DNA of 64,000 nucleotides from Bifidobacterium subtile (GTDB lineage Bacteria; Actinomycetota; Actinomycetes; Actinomycetales; Bifidobacteriaceae). The stretch's first letter is position 1. The number at the start of each line of letters is the position of its first letter. The notes beneath the pieces were generated by a model. The model was not told the origin of the DNA and ran no database searches. It worked only from the letters and a program-made list of their open reading frames with translations. The DNA is taken from assembly GCF_000741775.1 (NCBI RefSeq), contig NZ_JGZR01000016.1, positions 193 through 64,192 of the forward strand, given 5' to 3'. This document shows, one piece after another, positions 41,569 through 49,471 of the stretch. The position numbers were made by a program, and so were the translations under genes.

Positions 41569-44294
41569 GGCGTCACCACGCGGCGTCGCAGGATGAAGGG
41601 CGCGGCCGTGGCCACTGCGGCCAGCGAGCCGCCCGCCACGGTGAACGCGGCGGCGGAGAGCACCGGATGCCGGGCGAACATGCTGGACATCTTGCCGGCG
41701 ATGGAGCCCGGGTCAATGCCCAATGCATCGTCCAGCGCCTTGGCGGCCGCCTCTTCCTTGGCCTTGGCTTTGGCGGCCGCAGCGGCGGCCTCCTTGGCGT
41801 TCTTCTGCTCCGCGGCCTTTTCGGCGGCCGTCTTGGCGGCTTCATCCGCCGCAGCCTTGTCGTCGCCGGCCGCGTTCTGGGCCGGGGGCGCGGTCACCAC
41901 GCCGCCCGCCGCGCTTTTGACGGCGTCGCAGGAGATCGGCATGGCCTTGGGGTCTTTATTGCCCACGGTCATGTAGATCGTCTCGGTATCCGAGCCAAGC
42001 GACGTGGCGTAGGTCATGGTGATCTTGTAGTAGCCTTCAGCGCTGAAATCCCAGTTGGCGTGGGTGTGGGTGTGGGTGTTCTTCGGCATCTGGAAGATGT
42101 GGGTGCCGTTGCTGTCGAGCACGGTTTTGCTCGGCGCACCCAGGTTGCCGTCTAGCCAGATGCGCATCGAGCCGGGTCCTTCGAGCTTGTCGAGCGTCCA
42201 GGTGACTGGAATCTCGCGGCTGGAGAGGAACTGGTTGTTCCACCCAAGCCAGATGAGATTCTGTATCTGCGTCTGCGGCACGCTCCACCCGCGCGAGGTC
42301 TTGGCGCCCGGCTTGAGCCAGAGCATCACGCTGGACGGCGTGCGGCGCACGTGGCTTCCGGTCACATCCTCCTGGATGACCATCTGCATGCTGTTGGCGC
42401 TGGGCGAGTAGGCTGCGATGTCGATATGGCCGTGATCGAGCACGAACATGTTGGCCGAAGTGCACGAGGCCTGGCCGCCGCCGTTGCCCTTCGCCCCCGC
42501 GCCTTGCTTGCCGCCGCCAGAGTTGGCGTTATTGCCGTTCCCGTTGCCGCCCGCATTCCCGTTGCCGCCGATGACGCCGCCGCCATTGCCGTTGCCGCCT
42601 GAACCGCCGCCATTGCCATTGACGTTGCCGTTGGGCACCGATGGCACGTACGGCGCGGCACCGGTTGTCGTCGGCACGTTGAGATCTGCAGAACCGACCT
42701 GCGTGCCGTCCGCATTGCGCACCAGCAGCTGGTAGTCGCCGGGGTAGGCCGGCAGCGGCACGGTGATCGCGGCGGAATCATCCGCGCGGACCCAGCGGCC
42801 GGTGATGGCCCGCTGATACATGGGAATATCGCTGTCATGGCTTTTGTCGATCTTGCGCAGCACATCGACGAACACCGGCTGCCCGGCGAGTCTGCCGTCG
42901 GCCAGTTTGATCGGCGCCGTGGCCTGATCGGAGGCGATCGCGCCCACCGAGGCGACTCCGGCCGTCGTATCTTCGAGCGTGTTCACCGCACGCAGCGCCC
43001 TTGGCAGCGCATCGCCGGTGACATTGACCTGCAGCTCGCCGGAAGCCTGATCGGCATCCTCGGCGTAGCGCGGCACGAAGGTCGCCCGAATCGGCACATT
43101 GCCGGGCGCTGCGAACGAATGCACGGTCAGCGAAGCCTGGCCTTGCACGACCTTCGTGTAGCCCAGCAGCGCACCGGAATCCTCGCGCTCGAACTGCACC
43201 CAGCCTTGCGGGTATTCGAATCCGTCCGAGCTTACGGCGGCCTTCAGCTCGACCGGGGAGCCGGTGACCGCCGAAGCGTTCTCGGCGGCCACCGCGACCG
43301 GCGCCTTGTCGGGCGTGCCGTTGCCGACGTAGAAGACGTACTCCTGCGTGTCGGTCTGCGGCTTGCCGTCCACGTCGACCGTCGCCGACATCGTGTAGGC
43401 GTAGCGTCCCGGCTTGGTGAAGGCCCAGTTCATATGCTCGTGCTGCGGTATCGAGAGCACGTGCGTGTCGGGGAAGCCGAAGTCCTTTTGCGCGTCGGGC
43501 GAGCCGAGCTGCTTCACGATGCCGCCGAAGGAGTCATTCGACCACATGAACAGCTCGCCGGGGCCGTGGAAGTGCTCCATCTTCATCGTGACCTTGGAGG
43601 AGCCGTTGATATGCGGATTGCCTTCAAGCGCCTCAGTGCTGAATCCGGCCCAGAGCACGCTCAGATCCTGCGTCTGGGGTATGTACCAGAAGTCGCCGTT
43701 GTTCGTGGCCTTGTTCAGGAAGCTCAGGGAGCCGCCCATTTTGGCCGAAGACTTTTTCGCATTGTCCGGCAGCACGAAGGCCGACGCGCTGCTGTCGTAG
43801 CGCACGCCGTTGTCGGCGCCATCGTAGACGTTGTCGGCCTTGGTTTTGAGCACGAGCCTAGGGCTGTCGCCATCGGTGAGATACACCGACATCGCATCGG
43901 TGTGCACGCCTTGGATGGCGCAACGGGTGTCAGAGGCCGGCGAGGTCGTTTCGGTGCCGCTTTGCGGGTTCTGGTCGGTATCCTGTGCGCCGTTGGCCTG
44001 CCCCTTGCACAGGGTGGCATTGGAGTTGGGGTTGGCCGGGGCGCCGTCGGTGGCCGAAGCCTTGTTCGACATGCCGCTCAGGCCGCCGAATACCAGCCCT
44101 ACGGCCAGCATGCCTACGGCGGCCAGCTGCACCGGTTTGGCGATGACGCGCAAGGCCGTGGCCCGCAGGCCGTGCAGGTCATGCGGGCCTGGTTTTGCAT
44201 GCAAGCCGGGTTTCGCGATGTTTCCTAACTGATCGGCATTGTCTAATCGTTCAATCCATTCGGGTTGATCGGGCGAAGACGAGTTGGTGCTCAT
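41565..44294 (-). CDS. surface-anchored repeat protein of the ABC transporter cluster
   Basis: 909 residues from MSTNSSSPDQ (AGAGGGA upstream). A membrane-spanning signal segment at about 53-75, two anchored-repeat domains with PQHEHMNWAFTKPGRY and PKNTHTHTHANWDF, Ig-like middle parts, a Gly/Asn-rich linker (repeats of GGNGNGG), an Ala-rich helix near 840-880 and a C-terminal membrane helix ending RRRVVTP. Typical of the ABC transporter-associated wall protein. Probably extends through the wall and binds metal through its HxH clusters. Confidence 0.9.
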   Translation of the reverse strand: MSTNSSSPDQPEWIERLDNADQLGNIAKPGLHAKPGPHDLHGLRATALRVIAKPVQLAAVGMLAVGLVFGGLSGMSNKASATDGAPANPNSNATLCKGQANGAQDTDQNPQSGTETTSPASDTRCAIQGVHTDAMSVYLTDGDSPRLVLKTKADNVYDGADNGVRYDSSASAFVLPDNAKKSSAKMGGSLSFLNKATNNGDFWYIPQTQDLSVLWAGFSTEALEGNPHINGSSKVTMKMEHFHGPGELFMWSNDSFGGIVKQLGSPDAQKDFGFPDTHVLSIPQHEHMNWAFTKPGRYAYTMSATVDVDGKPQTDTQEYVFYVGNGTPDKAPVAVAAENASAVTGSPVELKAAVSSDGFEYPQGWVQFEREDSGALLGYTKVVQGQASLTVHSFAAPGNVPIRATFVPRYAEDADQASGELQVNVTGDALPRALRAVNTLEDTTAGVASVGAIASDQATAPIKLADGRLAGQPVFVDVLRKIDKSHDSDIPMYQRAITGRWVRADDSAAITVPLPAYPGDYQLLVRNADGTQVGSADLNVPTTTGAAPYVPSVPNGNVNGNGGGSGGNGNGGGVIGGNGNAGGNGNGNNANSGGGKQGAGAKGNGGGQASCTSANMFVLDHGHIDIAAYSPSANSMQMVIQEDVTGSHVRRTPSSVMLWLKPGAKTSRGWSVPQTQIQNLIWLGWNNQFLSSREIPVTWTLDKLEGPGSMRIWLDGNLGAPSKTVLDSNGTHIFQMPKNTHTHTHANWDFSAEGYYKITMTYATSLGSDTETIYMTVGNKDPKAMPISCDAVKSAAGGVVTAPPAQNAAGDDKAAADEAAKTAAEKAAEQKNAKEAAAAAAKAKAKEEAAAKALDDALGIDPGSIAGKMSSMFARHPVLSAAAFTVAGGSLAAVATAAPFILRRRVVTP

Positions 44295-44515
44295 GAGTTC
44301 CCTCTGTCTCTGTTTCTTATTCTCTGTTGCTGTCGTTGCATGTGCTGCATATGAACTGATGTGCCGTGTCGGCTCGTTGTCAGGAATCGCTCGGCTTCGG
44401 GCCAGCGGAACCGCCGCCTGAGGCGGAGGCTCTGCCCGACGCAGCACCCGGCCCACCTGCCGGAGCGCTGCCGTCAGCCGGCTTCGCGTCGGTTTTCGCA
44501 GCCGCGCCCGCTTCC

Positions 44516-45616
44516 TCATCGGCCTTCGAATCCCCATCCGCCTTTGCCCATGGCGGCGCGTTTGCTACGTCGGCCCTGAATCCAGACCAGCAGCACGATG
44601 ATCAGTATGGCCAGCGCGAGGCAGGCGACGATCACGCCGACCAGCAGCGTGGTCTGCGCCTTGTCCTGCTTGGCGAGCGCGGCGGCCCGCTCGGCCTCCT
44701 TCTTGGCGGCGAGCGCCTTGCGCTGCTGGGCCTCCTGCGCGGCTTTCTGAGCATCCGCATTGGCCGCTGCGTCGTCCTGCCCGGCGCCCGAGTCGGCCGC
44801 GTCGAAGGCGGTCTGCGGGTCGGTGGCGTCGCCGACCGCGAATCGCAGCGTGTCGGTGTCGCTCACGTGCTGGCCGTTCTTCAGGTCGCCGGATGCGGCA
44901 ATCTTGACCTTGTACACGCCCTGCTTGTGGAATATCCAGTTGACGTGGGTGTGGGCGTTGACTTCGATCCACGAATCCTGCGGGTAGGGCTTCTTGTTGC
45001 TCCACACGAGCTGCGGTGCGCCCATGTTGCCGTTTTCGAGGTATACGTCGAGGTCGCCCGGCCCTTCGACGCCTTCGAGCGAAAGCGTCATGCCGCGCTG
45101 CAGCTGGTCCATGACGCGCGGCTCCTGGGTGTTCCAGCCGACCCAAACCACGTCGGGGTTCTGCGTCTGCGGTATGACCCACAGGGGCGTGCCCGGCTGC
45201 TCGCCGATGAACGAGTAAGTGTCGCCGGAGGGCATGGGCATGATGGCCTTGTCGTTCACGTGCATGACCACGTCGCTGGGCATGCGCCAGTAGGAGACGT
45301 CGCCAGTGTCGTCGTGGATCTGGATCTTCCATTTGCCCGTGGCCAGCGTCGGGCCGAAGTCGATGTGGCCTTGTTCGAGCACCACGTGGCCGACGCCCTG
45401 CTGCTGGTCCGGGTCGATGGTCTGCTGCAGGTTGTCGTCGACGGCGAGCGCCGTGCCGGGCAGAGCCACGCTTATGAGCAGCATGGCGAACGCCATAAGG
45501 CTGCCGAATACGGCGGCGAACCGGCGGGAGAGATTGGGGTTATTGTCCGCAACTGTGCGGAGGAATGGTGCGGTTGCTTGGTTCATCGCTTCTTCTGGGC
45601 TTTCGCGTACGGTCAT
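44516..45616 (-). CDS. surface protein with one anchored-repeat domain and C-terminal membrane anchor
   Basis: 366 residues; MNQATAPFLR at 45586 is an alternative start with a fair ribosome site. Signal segment near 40-58, then the repeat domain with GHIDFGPTLATGKWKIQI, WVIPQTQNPDVVWVGWN, GDLDVYLENG and AHTHVNWIFHKQGVYKVK. An Ala/Lys/Glu helix and membrane helix LLVGVIVACLALAILIIVLL end at RR. The frame then stops after 16 residues, while the +1 frame stays open to 44380 with coding-like acidic sequence, so a frameshift is possible. First gene of the operon; a G9 tract lies 11 bp upstream. Confidence 0.87.
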   Translation of the reverse strand: MTVRESPEEAMNQATAPFLRTVADNNPNLSRRFAAVFGSLMAFAMLLISVALPGTALAVDDNLQQTIDPDQQQGVGHVVLEQGHIDFGPTLATGKWKIQIHDDTGDVSYWRMPSDVVMHVNDKAIMPMPSGDTYSFIGEQPGTPLWVIPQTQNPDVVWVGWNTQEPRVMDQLQRGMTLSLEGVEGPGDLDVYLENGNMGAPQLVWSNKKPYPQDSWIEVNAHTHVNWIFHKQGVYKVKIAASGDLKNGQHVSDTDTLRFAVGDATDPQTAFDAADSGAGQDDAAANADAQKAAQEAQQRKALAAKKEAERAAALAKQDKAQTTLLVGVIVACLALAILIIVLLVWIQGRRSKRAAMGKGGWGFEGR

Positions 45617-45626
45617 CGTTCTGCAT

Positions 45627-45635
45627 GGGGGGGGG
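45627..45635. repeat. G9 tract just upstream of the first surface-protein gene
   Basis: Nine consecutive G on the plus strand (C on the coding strand), 11 bp before the ATG at 45616, where length changes would alter the leader or promoter spacing. Confidence 0.85.
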
Positions 45636-45969
45636 CGGCGGCTGCGGCGTGCGTATCGGTCGCATGCCGGTCGCGCTCGGCCCGGCTCATGGCAGGTGCT
45701 GCCGCCAGGTTTGCTCCAAGCGGCTGGTGTTTGTTTATGTGGAATTTCGTGGTTGCGTGGATTATTCGGCGCTGGAGGCTGTCGACGCTGTACGTATCGG
45801 CGCTACCCGTGTCGGCGCTACGTGCGCAGCCGATACCGCGAGCGGGAATGTCAGCAGCGGTCAACGCCGCATGTCGCCTGCCCGAGAGAGCGATGCCTGC
45901 GAAGAGGCGCGGTGCCGAAGCACTGTGCTCGCAAACATACCGCTCCCTTGGGCAGGCGACATCTGACGC

Positions 45970-46074
45970 ATGGGCCGCAGGGCCTCAGTCGTTGCCTATG
46001 GCGCGGTCATGTTCCTGCACTACGAGCGCGGCTTCACCATCCACTTCGAAGGCCCCGGCTCGAACAACTACTGA
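45970..46074 (+). CDS. possible gene remnant, 34 residues
   Basis: Reads MGRRASVVAYGAVMFLHYER, then GFTIHFEGPGSNNY and a stop. It looks like the end of a larger protein, but no upstream part is preserved. No ribosome site. The rest of 45636-46181 has no convincing gene; it should contain the promoter of the surface-protein operon, which I could not identify. Confidence 0.2.
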   Translation: MGRRASVVAYGAVMFLHYERGFTIHFEGPGSNNY

Positions 46075-46181
46075 TCGAATGGTCGGGCGCTCGGCTGGAC
46101 GTTCGGCTAGGCATCAGAGGTTCGGTTGATCAGTCTTGGGTTCCGGCTGCCCGACTAGGCGATGGGCGCAAATTCGGCATA

Positions 46182-46291
46182 ATGCCCCTTTTGTGCCAGT
46201 TAACCCATACAGGAGGCACAAAAGGGGCATGGCTCAAGGGCTTATGCCCTTTTTGTGCCTCCTGTCGCGATTCTGCGTCGCAAAAGGGGCA
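46182..46291. repeat. alternating palindrome array
   Basis: The 16 bp word ATGCCCCTTTTGTGCC (46182-46197) is followed by its complement (46210-46230 including CAGGA), then the word again with CTCCTG (46244-46264), then a partial complement CAAAAGGGGCAT near 46280. Middle copies pair over 21 bp with one mismatch; the first two pair over 16 bp. Two exclusive hairpins are possible. Confidence 0.9.
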
Positions 46292-46396
46292 TAGTCCCAA
46301 AGCCACCTACGCCACGCTGGGTTGTTGCACAGCCGCAATCTGTGGTATCCTCTTCAAGTTGTGTGCCGACATCTGCATGTTGTCAGCGTACAGTTG

Positions 46397-46480
46397 GAGG
46401 ATTCGCCTAGTGGTCTATGGCGCACGCTTGGAAAGCGTGTTGGTGTAACAGCCTCACGAGTTCGAATCTCGTATCCTCCG
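46397..46480 (+). tRNA. tRNA-Ser (anticodon GGA)
   Basis: Acceptor GGAGGAT with ATCCTCC, anticodon arm CACGC TTGGAAA GCGTG, a long variable arm typical of serine tRNA, T arm around GTTCGAATC. Discriminator G, no encoded CCA. Confidence 0.95.
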
Positions 46481-46485
46481 CCCAT

Positions 46486-46526
46486 AATCCCGCATCCCTT
46501 TGTTTCCAAGGGCTGCGGGATTTCAT
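46486..46526 (+). terminator. terminator after tRNA-Ser
   Basis: AATCCCGCA and CCCTT pair with AAGGG and TGCGGGATT, followed by TCATTTT. Confidence 0.85.
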
Positions 46527-46621
46527 TTTCTCGGATAGACCGGAAAATACCCACGCAGACATACTGGCACTAAAGAGCCCTTGAGTTGCGGTCAGTGGCG
46601 TATTCCTACCAGTTACACGGA

Positions 46622-46677
46622 CTACTGGCAGAAAATGGCCGCACCCCCGTGCGCCAGCGGCCCTTTTCCGCCAGTAG
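46622..46677. repeat. 21 bp-arm palindrome
   Basis: Arms 46622-46642 and 46657-46677 (CTACTGGC with GCCAGTAG at the ends, GGCCGC with GCGGCC at the loop) with two mismatches, loop 14 nt. Between tRNA-Ser and the convergent lysG-like gene. Confidence 0.75.
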
Positions 46678-46707
46678 CGAGTAGCTGGATGCCCACAATC
46701 GCCTTGC

Positions 46708-46925
46708 TCCGAGTGTGCCTGCCTTATTGGGGGCACCATCATAGTCTTGCCCAAGTCTATCTGCTTTATTTGTAGCACCGGTTCCTTGCTACTTCGGGCG
46801 TTGCCGCCGATACATGGCCGTTTTGGCTGCTACGTACCCAAGTTTGCATTGAACCGGTGCCACCAATAAGGCAGATAGACCTCTGCGACACCTGAATAGT
46901 GCCGCATAAGGCCGATAGCGCATAT
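46708..46925. repeat. diverged third copy of the four-unit palindromic element
   Basis: Same layout: two units (TAAGGCAGATAGAC type) per side around a central GAACCGGTGC/GCACCGGTTC pair. The conserved words are CAGATAGACCTC and ATAAGG. Again between convergent transcripts. Confidence 0.65.
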
Positions 46926-46986
46926 TCGGCGTGCGGCTACGAGATTCCGCTGCCCCTGCCCCACCCAACCATGCGGGAAGAAACTA

Positions 46987-47961
46987 CTAACTTTGTGCCA
47001 CCAGCGCTTCGCGACTCGCTGCGATAATCGCCTGAGCCACGGCGTCAAGCGAGGGCGACGACAGCCGCCATTGCTGCCAGAACAGCGGTCGCAGCAACGG
47101 CTTGTCAGAGAGCAGGACCAGCGTGCCGGCGGGAAGCGAGTCCAGGCTTGCGGCGGGAATCATGCCCCACCCGAAACCGAGCGCGATCGCGTTCATGAAT
47201 CCGGTGGGCGTCGGCACGTAATGCGTGGTCGGATGCACCGTGGCCGCCGTGATGCTGCGTATGAACGTATTCTGCAGGCTGTCGTCCTTGTCGTATTGCA
47301 TCAGCGGAGCCTGTTCAAGACTCGGCCCGTTCATGCCATCGGGGAACCACTGCCGGGCGAACTGCGGAGCGCAGGCGGCATAATAGGCCATAGCGCCGAG
47401 ACTCGTGCTGGAACATCCCTGCACCGGCTTCTCGTCAGCGGTGATGGCGGCCATCACCTCGCCGGAACGCAGCAGTCGGGACGACAGCTGCTCGTCCTGC
47501 CGCCTGATATCCACGGCGATGGACTGGCGCGCAATGGGCGCGAGCGCCGGCAGCACCCAGCTTTCCAGGCAGTCGGCATTCACCACGATGCGAATATTCA
47601 CTTCGTTGCCGCGCTGCTCGTCCGCAATCTGCCGCATCGCTTCCTCCTGAGCGAGGGCGATCTGGCGGGCAAGGCGCAGCAGCAGCTGACCCGTGCGCGT
47701 AGGCTGCGCCGGCTTGGTGCGCTGCACCACAATCTGCCCGAGCTGCGATTCCAGCGTTTTCACCCGCTGGCTGATGGCCGATTGCGAGATGCGCAGCTCG
47801 TCCGCAGCCGCCTCGAAGCTGCCCGTTTCCACAATCTGCTGCAGGGCGGTGAGCTGTTCTATGGGAATGGAGCGGATCGCCGCCGACAATGCGGGCGCAG
47901 CATCCGAACCGCCTGCCTGGGGGCTATCGAGGAGCCTCTTGTCGACCTGCCGTGCGTTCAT
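46987..47961 (-). CDS. lysG: LysR-family regulator, LysG/ArgP type
   Basis: 324 residues from MNARQVDK (GGAAAGGA upstream). N-terminal winged helix: LTALQQIVETGSFEAAADEL, then RISQSAISQRVKTLESQLGQ, then TRTGQLLLRLARQ, the ArgP/LysG pattern. Effector domain with CLESWVLPALAPI and GWGMIPAASLDSLPAGTLV. LysG senses lysine or arginine and activates the divergent exporter lysE, which sits 318 bp away here. Confidence 0.88.
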   Translation of the reverse strand: MNARQVDKRLLDSPQAGGSDAAPALSAAIRSIPIEQLTALQQIVETGSFEAAADELRISQSAISQRVKTLESQLGQIVVQRTKPAQPTRTGQLLLRLARQIALAQEEAMRQIADEQRGNEVNIRIVVNADCLESWVLPALAPIARQSIAVDIRRQDEQLSSRLLRSGEVMAAITADEKPVQGCSSTSLGAMAYYAACAPQFARQWFPDGMNGPSLEQAPLMQYDKDDSLQNTFIRSITAATVHPTTHYVPTPTGFMNAIALGFGWGMIPAASLDSLPAGTLVLLSDKPLLRPLFWQQWRLSSPSLDAVAQAIIAASREALVAQS

Positions 47962-48150
47962 AGTCGCATCCTTTCCGTTGATCTGGTGCTCTTTTGCGAG
48001 ACGCCCTTGGTTCTTCCTAGGTTCTTCCCAATCGGGCAGCCGCAAACGATTGGGGCACAGGCCCCGATGCGTGAACGAGGCCCAGCGGGCGGCAATATGC
48101 TATGCGTCGATTCGCGACAAGCAAACCGAATTCATTGCACTGCTCGCGTC

Positions 48151-48190
48151 CGTCTGCACCCGTCTGCACCCGTCTGCACCCGTCTGCGCG
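48151..48190. repeat. four tandem 10 bp repeats between lysG and lysE
   Basis: GTCTGCACCC three times exactly plus a degenerate fourth, in 10 bp phase about 90-130 bp before lysE. The segment 48200-48265 is AT-rich and likely holds the promoter and regulator site. Confidence 0.85.
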
Positions 48191-48278
48191 GGATGTGACA
48201 GAGTATCATAAGCACTTCTTATATATTAGCAATATAATTAGTTGGACTTGTAGAAAAGCAAACCGTACTGTCGTGGGT

Positions 48279-49205
48279 ATGACTATCGCAGCACTCCCCA
48301 TCCTGCTCACAGGATTCACCAGCCAGGCGAGCCTGATTGTGGCCGTCGGCGCGCAGAACGCCTTCGTCATTCGCCAAGGCATCGCGCGGTCCCACGTCCC
48401 CGCCATCGTCGGCATATGCATCGCGGCGGACGCCATCCTCATCACGCTCGGGACCCGGGGCATGGGTGCCGTGGTGGAGCGCCATCCCTCGGCGATGTCG
48501 GCTTTGACGTGGATTGGCGCTGCGGTTTTGATGCTTTATGCAGTGCTGGCGTTCAAACGGGTATTCGCTCGCGTGCGTGCGCTGCGCAGATATCGCGCCG
48601 ATATCGCGGAACACATGCCCGGCGGCGCTGACATTTCTGTGACTGACGCTGCGGTGGCTGACACTGCGGTGCCTGGCGCTGCGGTGGCTGACGCCATCGT
48701 AACCGATACCGCTACAGTCGCCAGCACTGAAGATTGCAGCGGCCACAACACCGGAAACAGCAGCGTTGCAGGCGACGGCAGAGCAGCGAGCAGCGGCGCG
48801 GGCGCCAACAAGGCGATTGGCAGGGCGGCCAGCAACCAGCCGACCCGCAACCAGCCGACCCGCAACGAAGTCTCTCACCGCCCACAAGCATCGGACACGC
48901 GGCGCACGGAGCAATCCCCGCTGCGTGCGGACGTCATGGCCTGCCTGGGATTCACCTTCCTCAACCCCAATGTTTACTTGGACACCATCGTGCTCATGGG
49001 CGGGCTCGCAGCCACCTATGGCACAACGCTGAAATGGTCATTCGCCGCAGGCGCGATCCTCTGCAGCGTCCTGTGGTTCACCCTGCTGGGAGCGCTGTCC
49101 GTAACGATGTCGCGCCTATTCCACAGCACTCAGGCCTGGATTGCGCTCGACTCCGTCATCGGCGTCGCTATGGTGCTCATCTCCCTGCACCTCGCCCTTG
49201 GCTAG
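48279..49205 (+). CDS. lysE: LysE-family basic amino acid exporter with long loop insertion
   Basis: 308 residues from MTIAALPIL; longer frames lack support. LysE hallmark GFTSQASLIVAVGAQNAFVIR in the first third and GFTFLNPNVYLDTIVLMGG after the loop. Usual length is about 200-235; here an insertion of about 85 residues between membrane segments 3 and 4 is made of imprecise repeats (AVADTAVPGAAVADA; NQPTRNQPTRNE). Exports lysine and arginine, protecting cells growing on peptides. No clear ribosome site. Confidence 0.88.
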   Translation: MTIAALPILLTGFTSQASLIVAVGAQNAFVIRQGIARSHVPAIVGICIAADAILITLGTRGMGAVVERHPSAMSALTWIGAAVLMLYAVLAFKRVFARVRALRRYRADIAEHMPGGADISVTDAAVADTAVPGAAVADAIVTDTATVASTEDCSGHNTGNSSVAGDGRAASSGAGANKAIGRAASNQPTRNQPTRNEVSHRPQASDTRRTEQSPLRADVMACLGFTFLNPNVYLDTIVLMGGLAATYGTTLKWSFAAGAILCSVLWFTLLGALSVTMSRLFHSTQAWIALDSVIGVAMVLISLHLALG

Positions 49206-49218
49206 GAGCCGCAGCCCC

Positions 49219-49385
49219 GCGCACTACGCTGGCCCGGCTTTGCGTAGTGCGCACAAAACGCACATTTCATGTTATATCCTCACGGAAGCCAATCGGCGGG
49301 ATTCCAACGTTCCCATGCCAAAAAGTTACCATGCCCAGTGTGCGCTTTGCGCGCACTACGCCAACGCGGATTGCAGTAGTGCGAG
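49219..49385. repeat. alternating palindrome element between convergent genes
   Basis: GCGCACTACGC (49219-49229) pairs with GCGTAGTGCGC (49242-49252). The longer segment 49242-49264 also pairs with 49339-49361 over 23 bp with two mismatches, and 49353-49361 could pair with GTAGTGCG near 49376. A four-unit alternating layout. Confidence 0.8.
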
Positions 49386-49471
49386 CCGCACCCAGCACCA
49401 CCCACAATCACACCAACAATCACAGTCCCTTCCAGACGGCGCCCTCCCGACGCCAGCCGGTCGCACCGATC

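Noticed and set aside
45565-46448. Plus-strand ORFs of 133 and 380 residues upstream of the surface-protein genes
   Set aside because: They run through antisense coding sequence, poly-G and palindromes; composition is unlike a protein.
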